A DNA stretch of 64,000 nt from the NCBI RefSeq assembly GCF_036226685.1, contig NZ_CP109009.1, positions 1,550,001 through 1,614,000 on the forward strand, read 5' to 3'. Made by a program: the position numbers and the translations under genes. Under the pieces are notes generated by a model. It made no database searches. It worked only from the letters and a program-made list of their open reading frames with translations, and was not told the DNA's origin. This stretch comes from Streptomyces sp. NBC_00690 (GTDB taxonomy: Bacteria; Actinomycetota; Actinomycetes; Streptomycetales; Streptomycetaceae). Positions 1 to 10,175 of the stretch are shown in pieces. How positions within the stretch are numbered: the stretch's first letter is position 1; each line of letters begins with the position of its first letter.

Positions 1-279
1 TTCGAGCAGTTCCGTGAGCCCGACGAGGTCTGGCCGGACTTCCCCTGGCGGCCCCGGGTCACCGTGCCGCTGCGCGCAGGTGACGTCGCCTTCCACCACT
101 GCCGCACGCTGCACTGGGCCGGTGGGAACGAGACCGACGCCCGTCGGGTCGGCCACGGCGTCATCTACATGGACGCCGGAACCACCTATCTGCCGGGGGT
201 GATGGACGAGTACCTCGCCCATATGGAGCCGGGCCAGCCGTTGGACGACGCGGAGTTGTTCCCGATCGTCACGAGCTGA
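1..279 (+). CDS. Phytanoyl-CoA dioxygenase (PhyH)-like protein, C-terminal part
   Basis: The reading frame is open from the first base, so the N-terminus lies outside the window; 92 residues are visible. The segment HHCRTLHWAGGNETDARR has the spacing of the distal metal-binding His and the 2-oxoglutarate-binding Arg at the end of the PhyH double-stranded beta-helix. Family members are Fe(II)/2-oxoglutarate oxygenases that hydroxylate small molecules, often in secondary metabolism. The gene converges on the acyl-CoA-dehydrogenase-like gene, with a strong hairpin between them. Whether it belongs to the neighbouring polyketide locus cannot be decided, because the proximal HxD motif and the upstream context are missing. 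Confidence 0.7.
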   Translation, partial: FEQFREPDEVWPDFPWRPRVTVPLRAGDVAFHHCRTLHWAGGNETDARRVGHGVIYMDAGTTYLPGVMDEYLAHMEPGQPLDDAELFPIVTS

Positions 280-290
280 CCCCTCACGCG

Positions 291-325
291 CGGCGGCCCC
301 GGGAGGATCGTTCCCGGGGCCGCCG
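291..325. terminator. Bidirectional hairpin terminator between convergent genes
   Basis: A perfect 14-bp GC-rich stem (291-304 with 312-325) closes a 7-base loop. It lies between the stop of the dioxygenase (+) and the stop of the flavoenzyme (-). There is no strong U-tract, which is usual for streptomycete terminators. Confidence 0.7.
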
Positions 326-339
326 TCCGTTCGGTGCGT

Positions 340-1557
340 TCAGTGCTCGTCGAGCTCCAACGCCCAGGCGCTGAGCTGATCGATCGCGTCGGCGTAAGTG
401 AACGGCTGCATAAACCATCCGGCGCGCACGTCCCGATGACGGCGGGCGAGGGGGTGCCCGGCGGTGAACGACACGCCTCCGGTCAAGGTCATGCAGTCCT
501 CGACGATGCCCGAAGCACAACGGTTCACCACCAGCTTGGCGTACTGGAAGGGGGCCATCATCCGGCGTCCGCGCTCGGCGAGGTCGCCGTCGATCTGCTC
601 CGAGAGGTGCTCCGTGTGGATGAGGGCCGCAGCCAGCGCGGACCGCAGGGTATAGAGCTTGACGTCCATTTCTGCGACGAGGGTGCGCACGGCACTCGCC
701 GGAGTGCCGCCCCGGCGCCGCACACCGGCGACCGTGATGTCCCGTGCGGACTGGGCGATTCCCGCGTACACACCGAGCAGACCGATCGAGCTGACCGTCT
801 GCCCGGCGAAAGAGGCGTGGTTGACCTCGCCGACCGGGCCACGCACGAACAGGTCCTCGTCGGGGACCGGGCAGTCGTCGAAGACCACCGAGGAACTGGC
901 CGAGGCCCGCATGCCCATGCCGTCCCAGTCGTCCGGCACGCTCAACCCCGCGGTGTCCGCCGAGAGAAAGGCGGCGGCGAGTCGCGGCGGGCCGGTCTCG
1001 GGCCTGACGGGTGCCGCGACCACGAAGTGGGTGGCCACGGGCGCCATGCTGACAAGGATCTTGGCACCCGAGAGCAGCCAGCCGCCTCCGGGTGCGGGGC
1101 GCAGTTCGGTGGTCTGCCGGGCGTCCTTCAGCGCACCGCTCACCACCGCGTCGCCGGTGCCCATCAGGGTGAGGATCCGCTCGGCGAGCGCCTGTCCGGC
1201 CGGGGTGGAGTGCTCGCGCTCGTACGACATGGTGATGCCCCGGCAGAGCTGCATGTGCAACGAGAGCGCCGTGGATGCGTCGGCCTCGGCGATCCGCATG
1301 ATGGCGAGACAGACGTCGTGGACGCTGTTGACGCCGAGCCCGCCGAATTTGACGGGCACGGTGGCGGCGAGCACTCCGTCGTCCCGCAGCGCGCGGAACA
1401 CGCCCTCGGGGAAGGTGCCCGCGCGGTCGTGCTCTGCGGCCTCGGCGGCGATGCGCGGCAGATGGCGTCCGATGATCTCCAACAGCTGGGCGCCCTCGGA
1501 GGTGATCGGCGCCCCGAGGTCGCAGAGGGGCGGGCGGCTGACGACGTGAGGGGTCAT
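340..1557 (-). CDS. Acyl-CoA dehydrogenase-fold flavoenzyme (possible sugar N-oxygenase type)
   Basis: A 405-residue protein of the acyl-CoA dehydrogenase/class D flavin monooxygenase fold: helical N-terminal part, central beta domain (roughly 130-240) and C-terminal four-helix domain. The start ATG at 1557 fits the family N-terminus; an upstream in-frame extension overlaps the epimerase gene and is not protein-like. The C-terminal stretch RDVRAGWFMQPF resembles the end of class D enzymes, including nitrososynthases of the KijD3/DnmZ kind that oxidise aminosugars. A sugar epimerase/reductase and an aclacinomycin-oxidase-like gene sit directly upstream, which makes a deoxysugar role attractive. 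That specific role is inference; a plain acyl-CoA dehydrogenase remains possible. It is the last visible gene of the minus-strand run. Confidence 0.8.
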   Translation of the reverse strand: MTPHVVSRPPLCDLGAPITSEGAQLLEIIGRHLPRIAAEAAEHDRAGTFPEGVFRALRDDGVLAATVPVKFGGLGVNSVHDVCLAIMRIAEADASTALSLHMQLCRGITMSYEREHSTPAGQALAERILTLMGTGDAVVSGALKDARQTTELRPAPGGGWLLSGAKILVSMAPVATHFVVAAPVRPETGPPRLAAAFLSADTAGLSVPDDWDGMGMRASASSSVVFDDCPVPDEDLFVRGPVGEVNHASFAGQTVSSIGLLGVYAGIAQSARDITVAGVRRRGGTPASAVRTLVAEMDVKLYTLRSALAAALIHTEHLSEQIDGDLAERGRRMMAPFQYAKLVVNRCASGIVEDCMTLTGGVSFTAGHPLARRHRDVRAGWFMQPFTYADAIDQLSAWALELDEH

Positions 1558-1576
1558 GGTGTCGTTCTCCTCGGTG

Positions 1577-2320
1577 TCACGGATCCGCGCGGTCAGCCGT
1601 CGCGAAATACCGGTCGATGGCGGTACGGAAGTAGCCCGGCCCGAAGCCCAGTGCGGCCACTTCGGGCACGATCCGGTGGAGCTTGTCCACCGAGGGGCAG
1701 TGCGAGACGGTGTGGTCGGCGTATGCGCGTTCGGCGCCGAGCCCCAGATGCAGTTCCAGGTGGTCGATGACATCGCTGATGTCGGCGCAGTCCCCGGAAG
1801 CCAGATTGATCACCTCGTCGACGGTGCCCGTGGCGAGCAGCAGATCCAGCGCGGCGACGAACTCGTCCACGTGCAGCAGGTCGCGGCGGGCACCGCGCTG
1901 GACGGTGATGAGGCCCGCGCGGAGTTGGCGGATGAGTACCGGAAGGAGCCGGTACGCCGGCTCGTCGGGGCCCATCACATAGCCCAGCCGCAGCACGAGG
2001 TGGGGTACGCCCGAGTCCCGGACGAGCTTCTCCAGGCCGAGCTTGTGCTCTCCGTACGGTAGGGAGGCAACGACGGGGTCGTCCTCGCGGCCCCGGCAGC
2101 CGGGCGATCCGTACATGCTGACGGTGGAGAAGAAGACCAGTGTCCGACCTCGGGAGCGGCAGTGCTCCAGGGTGTCCAGGACCAGGCGCTCCTCACGGCG
2201 GTGTTCGGAGTCCGGTAGGGGGTGGCGCGGCACCCCGGCCGCGAGGACGGTCACCCGTGGGTGCGCGTCGGCGAGCGGCCTGAGGTGCCGGGCGAGGAAT
2301 CCGGTGCCGATGATCTCCAT
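1577..2320 (-). CDS. NAD-dependent epimerase/dehydratase family protein (short SDR)
   Basis: A 247-residue extended-SDR-like protein. The N-terminus is a compact nucleotide-binding segment with GTGFLARHL as a GxGxxxxxL variant; SMYGSP followed by PYGEHKLGLE gives the Tyr and Lys of the YxxxK catalytic motif, with a preceding Ser. It is shorter than the usual 300 or more residues, as in 4-ketoreductases acting on TDP-sugars. Its ATG overlaps the TGA of the upstream FAD oxidoreductase by one base (TGATG), so the two are probably translationally coupled. The neighbourhood suggests a late deoxysugar modification step, which is inferred. Confidence 0.78.
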   Translation of the reverse strand: MEIIGTGFLARHLRPLADAHPRVTVLAAGVPRHPLPDSEHRREERLVLDTLEHCRSRGRTLVFFSTVSMYGSPGCRGREDDPVVASLPYGEHKLGLEKLVRDSGVPHLVLRLGYVMGPDEPAYRLLPVLIRQLRAGLITVQRGARRDLLHVDEFVAALDLLLATGTVDEVINLASGDCADISDVIDHLELHLGLGAERAYADHTVSHCPSVDKLHRIVPEVAALGFGPGYFRTAIDRYFATADRADP

Positions 2321-3921
2321 CAGCGGGGCGATGCGGGGCGGACGGAGAGCGCGTGCGAGAAGACGCCACGTGGATCCCAGCGGGCCTTGACCTGCTGGAG
2401 CCGGGGGTAGTTGTCCCGGTAGTAGAGGGTGGACCAGGGGACCTTGGAGGTGTTCCAGCGGGGGTCGGCGAGGTCGGCGTCCGGGTAGTTGATGTAGCAG
2501 CCGCTGTTGTTGGCGTCGGGCGCCGGGACACCGCCGGTGTCGGCGAAGACCTCCTGGTAGAAGCGGCGCATCCACTCCAACTCCCCGGTGTTGGCGGGGT
2601 CGTCGTAGTAGAGGTCGTAGGAGACGCTGAAGAGGGCGTCACGGTGTGGGAAGGCGGTGGCCGAAGGGGCTACGGAGTTGATCTTCCCGCCGAAGGAGTT
2701 GAGGTAGACGGATGCGCCCCAGCGGTATCCGTCGCTCAGGTACTTGTGGATCGTGCCGATCTGTCGGTCGGTCCACCGTCTGCGCAGGAAGCTCGCCTTG
2801 GACTTGAAGGGCGTGCCGCCCGGGTGGGTCTCGGAGTTCAAGGTCTCTGGCAACCACGCCTGTTCCGACTGCTCGACCGTGGGCGTGACGCCCACGTTGG
2901 CGGTGACGACCCTGATGAAGTCGTCCATGAGCCGTTCGGCCTCGGCCCGTTCGGCGTCAGCCCCGACCAGCAGTTGGAACTCTCCTGCCGTGCGGTGGGG
3001 CAGCGAGAGCGAGCTGCCCACCTTGGTCTGCGGGTACCGCTCGTGCCACTGGCCGTGGTCTCGCACGAGAGTGGTGAAAGCCTGCTCGGTGATGCCTTCC
3101 CACTGCCAGGTGAGCGTTCTGCCCATGGAGGTCTCGGGCGGGCGGGGAAGCAGCATGGCGGGGTTGCGGCTGCGTACGTTCGGGGAGCGCAGCAGATAGC
3201 GCAGGACCACGCCGAAGTTGCCGCCGCCTCCGCCGGTGTGGGCCCACCACAGGTCCCGGTTGGGGTCGTCGGGTCGGCGAGTGGCCACGACCCGACGAGC
3301 CTTGCCGGACCGGTCCACGACCACGACCTCCACGCCGTAGAGGTGGTCCACGACCATGCCGTGTTCACGGGAGAGGGAGCCATAACCGCCGCCGGCTATA
3401 TGGCCGCCGACACCGACGCTGGGGCAACTGCCGCCCGGGATCGTCACTCCCCAGCCGTAGTAGAGCGCCTTGTACACCTCGCCGAGGGTGGCGCCCGACT
3501 CCACCGAGAACGCCTGGTGCTCGGTGTCGAAGGAGACCTTGTTCAGTGGTGAGATGTCCACCACCACGGCGACATCGGTGCTGGTGACGAAGTTCTCGTA
3601 GCAGTGGCCGCCGCTGCGGACGGCGATCCGCTTGCCGGTCCGCACGGCCTCGTCGACAGCCGCCACCACCTGGTCGCCCGACCAGACCAGCCAGAACGAC
3701 TCCGGGTTCGGAGTGAACCGGCTGTTGTAGCTCGTGTTGAGGTTGATGAACCTGGGGTCCGCCCGACCCACGGTCACCGGCCCCACGACCGGGGCGCAGG
3801 CCCGCGCGGAAGGCGTGGCCCGTGCGCTCGGTGCTGCCAGCCCGGTCAGCGCCGCGGCACCACCGGTGGCGGCCGTGCCCCGCAGTACGCCGCGCCGCGT
3901 CAACTCGCCCAACGTGACCAC
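2320..3921 (-). CDS. Secreted FAD-linked oxidase, BBE/aclacinomycin-oxidoreductase type
   Basis: 533 residues from a GTG at 3921, chosen because GGAAGGAA lies just upstream and because it puts a twin-arginine signal (TRRGVLRG followed by an Ala/Gly-rich core and SARA) at the N-terminus. An FAD-binding PCMH domain follows. RSGGHCYE carries the His and [13 protein letters not shown] the Cys expected for bicovalent 8-alpha-histidyl/6-S-cysteinyl FAD, as in AknOx and glucooligosaccharide oxidase. The C-terminus ends in a BBE domain ([15 protein letters not shown]). AknOx-like enzymes oxidise terminal sugars of aromatic polyketide glycosides outside the cytoplasm, which would fit this locus. It is coupled to the epimerase gene downstream and divergent from the methyltransferase. 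Confidence 0.88.
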   Translation of the reverse strand: MVTLGELTRRGVLRGTAATGGAAALTGLAAPSARATPSARACAPVVGPVTVGRADPRFINLNTSYNSRFTPNPESFWLVWSGDQVVAAVDEAVRTGKRIAVRSGGHCYENFVTSTDVAVVVDISPLNKVSFDTEHQAFSVESGATLGEVYKALYYGWGVTIPGGSCPSVGVGGHIAGGGYGSLSREHGMVVDHLYGVEVVVVDRSGKARRVVATRRPDDPNRDLWWAHTGGGGGNFGVVLRYLLRSPNVRSRNPAMLLPRPPETSMGRTLTWQWEGITEQAFTTLVRDHGQWHERYPQTKVGSSLSLPHRTAGEFQLLVGADAERAEAERLMDDFIRVVTANVGVTPTVEQSEQAWLPETLNSETHPGGTPFKSKASFLRRRWTDRQIGTIHKYLSDGYRWGASVYLNSFGGKINSVAPSATAFPHRDALFSVSYDLYYDDPANTGELEWMRRFYQEVFADTGGVPAPDANNSGCYINYPDADLADPRWNTSKVPWSTLYYRDNYPRLQQVKARWDPRGVFSHALSVRPASPR

Positions 3922-4069
3922 CGTTCCTTCCCCCGTCAATCCGTCCGGTACGGGCGTCACGCTAGGCAGTGCCCCTGTCCAACTGTTGGGGTTCCGCTGT
4001 AAGGGCCGTCGAGGCGGGTTCCAGGCGGGCGAGACATCGGTGCGAGACGACGACTGCATGCTGCCCCCT

Positions 4070-4960
4070 ATGGGAGTAACAACGGACAACGCGGAAAATC
4101 TGGAAGATTCGGCCTATAAAGCGGAGGTCACCCGCGCTTTCAACCGCGCGGCGGCCCACTACGACCGCATGGGGGTCGAGTTCTTCACCCCCATGGGACG
4201 CAGGCTGATCGAGCGGGCGAAGCCGCTGCCGGGCGAGCGGGTCCTCGACATCGGCTGCGGACGCGGCGCCGCACTCTTCCCCGCGGCCGAACAGGTGGGG
4301 CCCACGGGATCGGTGCTGGGCATCGACATCGCCCCGGCGATGGTCGAAGAGGCCCGTCGAGAGGCCACGCGGCAGGGTGTGAGCCAGGTGGAAGCGCAGG
4401 TGATGGACGGGGAGCGTCCCGACCTGCCCGCCCGCTCCTTCGACCTCGTCACGGGAAGCTACAGCGTGATCTTCCTCCCCGACGCCCCCGGGGCACTCGC
4501 CCGCTACGCCGAGTTGCTGCGGGACGGCGGGCGCATCGCCTTCACCAGTCCCGTCTTCACCGACGACACCTTCCCGTTCCTGCCGCCGGTGTTCACCGAC
4601 CTCATCCCGCGCTCCCTGCTGACCAATCTGCCGCCGGAGTGGCAGCCGGAGGCGTTGCAGCGGCGGTTCAACAGTTGGCTTTCCCACCCCGCCGACCTCC
4701 GCCGGACGATGGAGGCGGCCGGCTTCGCCGGGGTCGAGGTCGTGGACGAGCCCGTGGAACTGACGGCCACCTCGGGCGAGGCATGGGTGGACTGGTCCCA
4801 CACCCAGGGCATGCGACTGCTGTGGACGCATCTGCCCGACGAAGAGAGCCGGCGGCTGCGCGAACGGCTGATCACCGCGCTCGACGCAATGCGGGACGAG
4901 GACCGGCCGCTGACCATCGACACCCCGGTCCGCTACGTCACGGCGACGGTACGCCGATAG
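4070..4960 (+). CDS. Class I SAM-dependent methyltransferase
   Basis: A 296-residue methyltransferase. Motif I is [12 protein letters not shown], followed by [13 protein letters not shown] for the acidic ribose-binding residue and by [15 protein letters not shown]. The N-terminal [14 protein letters not shown] resembles UbiE/COQ5-like and small-molecule O- or C-methyltransferases. Two in-frame ATGs (4058 and 4070) are possible and neither has a clear ribosome-binding site; the second gives the more family-like N-terminus. It is transcribed away from the FAD oxidase and converges on the acyltransferase gene. The substrate is unknown; a role in the aromatic polyketide locus is inferred from position. 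Confidence 0.82.
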   Translation: MGVTTDNAENLEDSAYKAEVTRAFNRAAAHYDRMGVEFFTPMGRRLIERAKPLPGERVLDIGCGRGAALFPAAEQVGPTGSVLGIDIAPAMVEEARREATRQGVSQVEAQVMDGERPDLPARSFDLVTGSYSVIFLPDAPGALARYAELLRDGGRIAFTSPVFTDDTFPFLPPVFTDLIPRSLLTNLPPEWQPEALQRRFNSWLSHPADLRRTMEAAGFAGVEVVDEPVELTATSGEAWVDWSHTQGMRLLWTHLPDEESRRLRERLITALDAMRDEDRPLTIDTPVRYVTATVRR

Positions 4961-4966
4961 CGCGCG

Positions 4967-5038
4967 GCCCAAGCCAAGGCGACCCGGAACTCAGCGACCC
5001 GGACGGACCGCATCCGTCCGGGTCGCCCTGGCTTGGGC
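4967..5038. terminator. Nested palindrome terminator between convergent genes
   Basis: The inner hairpin is a perfect 14-bp stem (4994-5007 with 5013-5026, 5-base loop). Outer arms 4967-4976 and 5029-5038 are also complementary, giving a long composite structure between the methyltransferase (+) and acyltransferase (-) stops. Confidence 0.75.
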
Positions 5039-5043
5039 CCGGG

Positions 5044-6051
5044 TCACCCAGCGGTGGGCTGCGGCGCGACCCCCAGCCCGATCAGGGCCTCCCGGGCCGC
5101 CGCCACCGACGCACGGTCCCGCTCGGGCGGCCCGGGACGGGCCGGCAGGAGGGGTACGACCGCGCTGCGCCCGGCCCGTACCGACGGGTGTCGCCTGGCG
5201 AGTTGGGCCAGACCCTGGCCGGGCCCCGCCTCCACCAGCACGGCGTCGCAGTCGGTGAGCAGTGCGTCCAGCGCCGGCCAGAACCGTACGGGAGCGACGG
5301 GCTGTGCGGCCCAGTACTCCGGATCGGTCACCTCGTCGGGGCTGAGCGGCAGTGCCGTGTAGCAGGAGTGGAGGGTGATCCTGGAAGGCCGGACCGGTAG
5401 GGCGGCGATCAGATCCGCCGATCCCTCGACGGCCGGGGCGAGCGCGGGACTGTGGAACGGGCTGAGCGACGGAACGCGCCGACAGGTGAAGTCGGCCTCC
5501 AGCAGCGCCGCATGCACCTTCTCCAGCGCGGGATCCGGTCCCGCAAGGACGGTCTGCCGGGGAGCGTTGTACGCGCCGATGACGACATCGCCGCCGAGGA
5601 ACGGCTCGACCTCTTCGGGTGCCGCAGCCACCGCGAGCATCCCGCCCGGTGGGCCGTCACCCAGCAGCCGGATGCGCTCGCGCACCAGGGCCACGGCGTC
5701 CGGCAGGGCGAACACCCCAGCCAGGACCGCTCCCGCCAGTTCCCCGATGCTGTGCCCGAGCACCGCCCCCGGCCGCACTCCCCAGCTCAGCACCAGCTGG
5801 CCCAGTGCGTGGTCGACGGCGAAGAGCAGTGGCTGGGAGCGGGTCACGTGGTCGAGTTCGACGGCCGGTCTTTCGCTGAGCCAGTCTTCCCTGAGCCGGT
5901 CCCCTTCCGTCCCCAGCGCGGTGAAGACCTCGTCCATGGCTGCCGTGAACACGGGCTCGGTCCCAAACAGGCCGGCGGCCATCCTGAGGTGCTGTGACCC
6001 CTGGCCCGGCAGGAGAAGCACAGTCGATCGCCCGGTTGCCAACGTCCCCAT
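5044..6051 (-). CDS. Discrete acyltransferase of an aromatic PKS (DpsD/FabD-like)
   Basis: A 335-residue malonyl-CoA:ACP transacylase-fold protein. LLLPGQGSQ is the N-terminal hallmark, GHSIGE carries the nucleophilic Ser (residue 101), and SPFHSPAL carries the catalytic His (residue 200). Discrete acyltransferases next to a DpsC-like KSIII are typical of anthracycline loci with a non-acetate starter (dpsD in daunorubicin, aknF in aclacinomycin). It is the last gene of a five-gene minus-strand operon and starts 7 bases after the KSIII stop. The acyl group it selects cannot be read from sequence here. Confidence 0.88.
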   Translation of the reverse strand: MGTLATGRSTVLLLPGQGSQHLRMAAGLFGTEPVFTAAMDEVFTALGTEGDRLREDWLSERPAVELDHVTRSQPLLFAVDHALGQLVLSWGVRPGAVLGHSIGELAGAVLAGVFALPDAVALVRERIRLLGDGPPGGMLAVAAAPEEVEPFLGGDVVIGAYNAPRQTVLAGPDPALEKVHAALLEADFTCRRVPSLSPFHSPALAPAVEGSADLIAALPVRPSRITLHSCYTALPLSPDEVTDPEYWAAQPVAPVRFWPALDALLTDCDAVLVEAGPGQGLAQLARRHPSVRAGRSAVVPLLPARPGPPERDRASVAAAREALIGLGVAPQPTAG

Positions 6052-6058
6052 TCCCCTC

Positions 6059-7090
6059 TCATGCGCGAGCCGCCCACTCGGGTCGTCGCAGTAGTTCGAT
6101 CACGGCACAGGACCAGCTGAATCCGGCCCCGACGCTGACGAGGAGACAGGTGTCCCCGGCGTCGAGGGCACCGCTGGTGACGAGATGGTCGAGCCCGGCG
6201 ATCGGATCCCCCGCACCGAGGTGGCCGACCTCTCGGCTCCAGGGCCAGGTGGTCCGCTCGGGGTCCAGTTCGAACCGCCCGAAGTAGCCGGCCTGGAGCC
6301 GTCGCCGGCCGAGGTGGGGCAGGGCGACGCGGGTGACGTCGCCGAGTTCCAGCCCGGCACCGGCCAGGGCTCCCTTGATGGCGGAGTCCTGGGCGGAGCT
6401 CACCCGGGCGACGGCGTAGGAGGAGCCCGTACCAGCGAGGAAGGCTCGTTTGCAGGCGTCGAGATCCACCCGTTGACGATGGCTGAAGGGCGCCGGACCG
6501 AACGGGTCGTCGCCGCGGTGCATGCCCTCCAACTCGGGTGCCGAGACGGTGACCAGACTACGCAGTCGGGCGAAGCCGTCCCGGCGGGAGAGCACCAGTG
6601 CGGTGCCCCCGTCGGCGTAGACCGTGCCCGGATCGCTGCGCCAGCGGTCGAACCCGGGCGGGCAGAACTTGTCGCCCGTGGTGATCAGCGCCGCCGTGCG
6701 CGCGGGATCGGCGGCGAGGTAGCCCGAGGCCAGTTCGAGTGCGGCCATGCCGCCGTTGGAGACTTGCTTGACCTCCATGGCAGGGCAGTGGTTGCCGACC
6801 GCGACCCGCTGGACGTAGGAGGCCGGCGCCCACAGGTCGTGTCCTTGGTAGAAGAAGCTGGCGTGCAGCACCAGGTCGATGTCGGCGGGCCCCGTGCCGG
6901 AGCGGTCCAGGGCGCTTCGCGCGGCGCGTACGGCCATCTCCGGCGCGGACTCCTCCCCCGCCACGGCCACCGACACCATGCCGGTGGTCCGGGCGAGGGG
7001 GGCGGGGCACCGGCCGTCGGCCACGGCCTCCTCGATCGGCAGGCGCGGGGGCAGCCAACTGCCCGTCGCCGCTATATAGAGTTCGTCCAT
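6059..7090 (-). CDS. KSIII-like starter-unit enzyme with active-site Ser (DpsC-like)
   Basis: A 343-residue thiolase-fold protein of the 3-oxoacyl-ACP synthase III superfamily. Where KSIII enzymes have the nucleophilic Cys this protein has Ser ([11 protein letters not shown], Ser111), the replacement known from DpsC of daunorubicin biosynthesis, where the enzyme controls the propionyl starter. LPHLGRRRL supplies the catalytic-His position and GHLGAGD replaces the Asn-containing third motif. It lies between the ACP and acyltransferase genes, so starter selection for the type II synthase is the likely job. It is a paralogue of the gene at 50891-51895, with many shared blocks such as YQGHDLW and GFDRW. 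Confidence 0.88.
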   Translation of the reverse strand: MDELYIAATGSWLPPRLPIEEAVADGRCPAPLARTTGMVSVAVAGEESAPEMAVRAARSALDRSGTGPADIDLVLHASFFYQGHDLWAPASYVQRVAVGNHCPAMEVKQVSNGGMAALELASGYLAADPARTAALITTGDKFCPPGFDRWRSDPGTVYADGGTALVLSRRDGFARLRSLVTVSAPELEGMHRGDDPFGPAPFSHRQRVDLDACKRAFLAGTGSSYAVARVSSAQDSAIKGALAGAGLELGDVTRVALPHLGRRRLQAGYFGRFELDPERTTWPWSREVGHLGAGDPIAGLDHLVTSGALDAGDTCLLVSVGAGFSWSCAVIELLRRPEWAARA

Positions 7091-7100
7091 CGCCGTACCG

Positions 7101-7394
7101 TCAGCCGGCCCGCCCCGCCGCGGCGGAGGCCAAGCGCTCGTTGACGGCCGTCACGAACTGGTTGAGCGTACGGATCTGTGCGAGGCCGTCGTCGGACAGT
7201 TCGACCCCGAACTGCCGCTTGACCCGGCTCGCCGCCTCCATCAGCGCCAGCGAGTCGTAGCCGAGGAATTCTAGTTCCACCTCTCCAATGTCCCCCTCGT
7301 GGGCGGTCAGGGCCTCGTCCTCGCCTGCGCACTCGCGCATGATGTCGGTCAGCACGGGCAGGGTCAGCTCGCTCGGCTCACGAAGCTCGCTCAT
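7101..7394 (-). CDS. Acyl carrier protein of type II PKS
   Basis: 97 residues, the right size for an aromatic PKS ACP, with phosphopantetheine attachment motif [10 protein letters not shown] and acidic flanks. The ATG overlaps the CLF stop (ATGA), so it is co-translated with the KS heterodimer. It would carry the growing poly-beta-keto chain made by the KS-alpha/CLF pair. Confidence 0.93.
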   Translation of the reverse strand: MSELREPSELTLPVLTDIMRECAGEDEALTAHEGDIGEVELEFLGYDSLALMEAASRVKRQFGVELSDDGLAQIRTLNQFVTAVNERLASAAAGRAG

Positions 7395-8608
7395 CGGTCT
7401 TCCTTTCGTCGCCCTCGGACGATCAGGGCGCTGTTGAATCCGTTGTGTCCACGGGCCAGTACCAGGGCGGTCGACCCGGTGAAGGGCCTGGGCTCGTCCC
7501 GGACGATGTCGATGTCGTAGTCGGTGGTGACCTTGGTGGTCGGGGGGATGACGCCGTCGCGGACCGCGAGCAGTGCGAGGACGACATCGAGCGGGGCACC
7601 GCCGGAACAGAGCCGGCCGATCATGGTCTTGGGCGCGGTGACCGGCACGCCCCCGGGGCCGAACACCGCGGTCAGGGCGGTGGCCTCGGCACGGTCCCGC
7701 TCGGGAGAGCCGTCGGCGTCGGCGAAGACGACGTCGATGTCCGCGGGGGTGAGCTGCGCGTCGGACAGGGCGTTGTGGATCGCGCGGCCGAGGTTGTCGG
7801 GTCGTCCGGAGCTCGGTGGGGGGTCGAACGCGGTGCCGTAGCCCACGATCTCGCCGTACACCTCCGCAGCACGCTCACGTGCCCGGTCCTCGTCCTCCAG
7901 CACGAGGATCGCCCCGCCTTCCCCCGGCACCTGTCCGCTGGCTTCCGGGTCGAAGGGGAGGTAGGCGCGGCCCGGGTCCTTGCGGGTGGAGAGCCGCCCG
8001 CCGGCGTTGCGGGCGGCCATGCCGTACGGGCAGAGCGAGGACTCCATACCGCCGGTGAGCATCATGGCGGACCCGTTGCGGATCGCCCGGCGTGCCCCCG
8101 CTATGGCATCGATGCCGCCGGCCTGTTCGGCGACGAGCACTCCGGCCGGGCCGCGCAGATCGTGCCGGATGGAGATCTGGCCGGTGTTGACCGCGTAGAA
8201 CCACGCGAAGGACATATAGGCGCTGACGTGGTCGGGGCCCTCGCCCCAGAGGTGCTGCAACTCCCGCTGGCCGAAGTCGAAGCCGCCCGCTCCGGCCGCG
8301 GTGACCACACCGAGTTCGAGGCGGGACGTTCCCTCGATGTCGATCGCACTGTCGGCGATCGCCCAGTCGGCGGCGGCGAGCGCGAACTGGGTCATGCGAT
8401 CGGTCTGCGGTATCAGTCTGCTGGGCAGATGCCGGGCCGCGTCAAAGTCCCGGACCTGCCCGGCGAGCCGGCAGCCGAAGGCGCTGCTGTCGTATCCGTC
8501 GATGGGTTCGATGGTGTTCCGGCCGTTCAGGGTCGCCGCCCAGAACGCCTCGGTTCCCAGCCCGTTGGGGGCGATGACCCCCGTACCGGTCACTACGGCC
8601 GTGGTCAC
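7391..8608 (-). CDS. Ketosynthase beta / chain length factor
   Basis: A 405-residue KAS II-fold subunit. The active-site Cys is replaced by Gln (VAEQAGG, Gln162), the hallmark of CLF subunits that partner KS-alpha and help set chain length. It starts with GTG at 8608, preceded by GGAGG and overlapping the KS-alpha TGA (GTGA), as in essentially all minimal type II PKS operons. C-terminal [15 protein letters not shown] matches the KS-fold GHxxGA region with the His lost. Confidence 0.93.
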   Translation of the reverse strand: MTTAVVTGTGVIAPNGLGTEAFWAATLNGRNTIEPIDGYDSSAFGCRLAGQVRDFDAARHLPSRLIPQTDRMTQFALAAADWAIADSAIDIEGTSRLELGVVTAAGAGGFDFGQRELQHLWGEGPDHVSAYMSFAWFYAVNTGQISIRHDLRGPAGVLVAEQAGGIDAIAGARRAIRNGSAMMLTGGMESSLCPYGMAARNAGGRLSTRKDPGRAYLPFDPEASGQVPGEGGAILVLEDEDRARERAAEVYGEIVGYGTAFDPPPSSGRPDNLGRAIHNALSDAQLTPADIDVVFADADGSPERDRAEATALTAVFGPGGVPVTAPKTMIGRLCSGGAPLDVVLALLAVRDGVIPPTTKVTTDYDIDIVRDEPRPFTGSTALVLARGHNGFNSALIVRGRRKEDR

Positions 8609-9876
8609 GCGGCCCTCCTGTCAGCGTCGGTGAGCACCATCGCGCTCTGGAATCCACCGAACCCGCTGGCGACGGTCAGCACCGTCCCCAACTGCTGTTC
8701 GCGGGCGGTCAGCGGTACGTAGTCCAGATCGAGCTGGGGGTCGGGGCGGTGGAGGTTCGCCGTCGGCGGCACCACCCCGTGTTCCAGGGCGAGCGCGCAG
8801 GCGGCCACCTCGATGGCGCCGATCGCACCGAGCGAGTGCCCGACGACCGCCTTGATCGAGCTGATGGGCACGGCACGGGCGTGCTCCCCGAGGCTCCGTT
8901 TGAACGCTGCGGTTTCGTGCCGGTCGTTCTGCTGGGTGGCGGTGCCATGGGCGTTGACGTAGTCGACGGCCGTGGGGTCGAGGCGGGCGCGGTGGAGGGC
9001 TGAGGTGATGGCGCCGGCCATCTCCAGCCCGTCGGGGCGCAGTCCCGTCATGTGGTGGGCATTGCCGTGGGATGCGTATCCCGCGATCTCCGCGTAGATG
9101 TGCGCTCCGCGGCGGCGCGCGTGCTCCAGCGACTCCAGGACCAGGACGGCCGCGCCTTCCCCGAGGACAAAGCCGTTGCGGGTCCGGTCGAAGGGGCGGG
9201 AGGCGCTGTCGGGTTCGTCGTTGCGGGGCGAGGTCGCTTTGATCGCGTCGAAGCAGGCAACGGTGATGGGCGCGATCGGTGCGTCGGTGCCGCCCGCGAC
9301 CATGACGTCCGCCGCACCCTCGCGGATCAGATCGCAGGCGTAGCCGATGGCGTCGATGCCGGAGGTGCATCCGGCGGAGACGACGGAGTTGGGGCCTTCC
9401 GCGCCGATCTCCCAGGCGACCTCGGCCGACAGCGAACTCGGCACGAAGTAGTCGTACAGATGGGGTGAGGCCAGGGCGGGATCCACGACCCAGCGCTGTC
9501 CGTCGCCGCTCAGCCGACGGTATTCACGCTCCAACTGCTGTGTCAGCCCCACCGCATTGCCGATGGTGACCCCGACCCGGTGGGCCGCATCGGGGTCGAT
9601 GAGCAGGGCGCTCTCGGCCATCGCCTCCCGAGTCGCGATCATCAGCATCTGCGCGGCGCGGTCCAACCGATCGGCCTCAGGCCCGGTCAATCCGGCCTGG
9701 TGCGGATCGAAGTCGCACTCGGCGGCGATCCGCGAGCGGAACGGCCCCGGGTCGAAGGCCGTGATGCCCCGGGTGGCGGGCACCCCGGACACGATGCGCT
9801 CCCAGAACGCCTTGGCACCGGTTCCTCCCGGTGCGACCACACCGATTCCGGTAATGGCGACGCGACGTTCCCCCAT
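8605..9876 (-). CDS. Ketosynthase alpha of type II (aromatic) PKS
   Basis: A 423-residue KAS II-family enzyme. Catalytic Cys170 lies in [10 protein letters not shown], the two His residues in [11 protein letters not shown] and in [30 protein letters not shown] and HHMTG are characteristic of actinomycete aromatic KS-alpha proteins rather than FabF. It is the first gene of the operon, so the promoter should lie in 9877-10175. With CLF and ACP it forms a complete minimal PKS. Confidence 0.95.
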   Translation of the reverse strand: MGERRVAITGIGVVAPGGTGAKAFWERIVSGVPATRGITAFDPGPFRSRIAAECDFDPHQAGLTGPEADRLDRAAQMLMIATREAMAESALLIDPDAAHRVGVTIGNAVGLTQQLEREYRRLSGDGQRWVVDPALASPHLYDYFVPSSLSAEVAWEIGAEGPNSVVSAGCTSGIDAIGYACDLIREGAADVMVAGGTDAPIAPITVACFDAIKATSPRNDEPDSASRPFDRTRNGFVLGEGAAVLVLESLEHARRRGAHIYAEIAGYASHGNAHHMTGLRPDGLEMAGAITSALHRARLDPTAVDYVNAHGTATQQNDRHETAAFKRSLGEHARAVPISSIKAVVGHSLGAIGAIEVAACALALEHGVVPPTANLHRPDPQLDLDYVPLTAREQQLGTVLTVASGFGGFQSAMVLTDADRRAA

Positions 9877-10175
9877 GAGGACCCCCAGACTCTCACCACC
9901 AGCGGTTAATGAACGGTTCGACGATGCGATGCCGCTCTCGCAGGGACGTCGAGGGCTACTGGATCAGGGGTGAGGAAACGATTCGCGACGCTCGGGCCAG
10001 AGCACAGGTCACTGCATTGTCAGTCGATCCCGGCTGGTTGATGGGAGCGCCTCCGGGCCCCGGGCGGCTGTGCGGTGCACGGCCAGGGCAGCGGAAGGCG
10101 ATCAACGGGTACGCGACCCGGTACGGACGGGAGTTTCGTCCGCGCTGTCGGTGGGGGCGCCAGTATCGGCGTCGG
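9877..10175. other. Intergenic region upstream of the KS-alpha operon
   Basis: About 300 bases between the KS-alpha start and the stop of the DNA-repair gene. It should contain the minus-strand promoter of the minimal PKS operon. Two TCG motifs 11 bases apart near 9938-9952 are the only SARP-like signal seen and are too weak to call. No coding potential was recognised. Confidence 0.4.

Noticed and set aside
334..1770. 478-codon plus-strand ORF opposite the class D flavoenzyme
   Set aside because: Typical GC-rich antisense shadow; the minus-strand frame has clear acyl-CoA dehydrogenase motifs and the plus-strand translation is low-complexity.
3734..4069. N-terminal extension of the methyltransferase by about 110 codons
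   Set aside because: The extension is antisense to the FAD oxidase signal region and unlike any methyltransferase; the protein proper starts at 4058 or 4070.
9938..9952. SARP-like TCG pair upstream of the first KS-alpha
   Set aside because: Only two short cores with 11-base spacing; expected by chance in GC-rich DNA.
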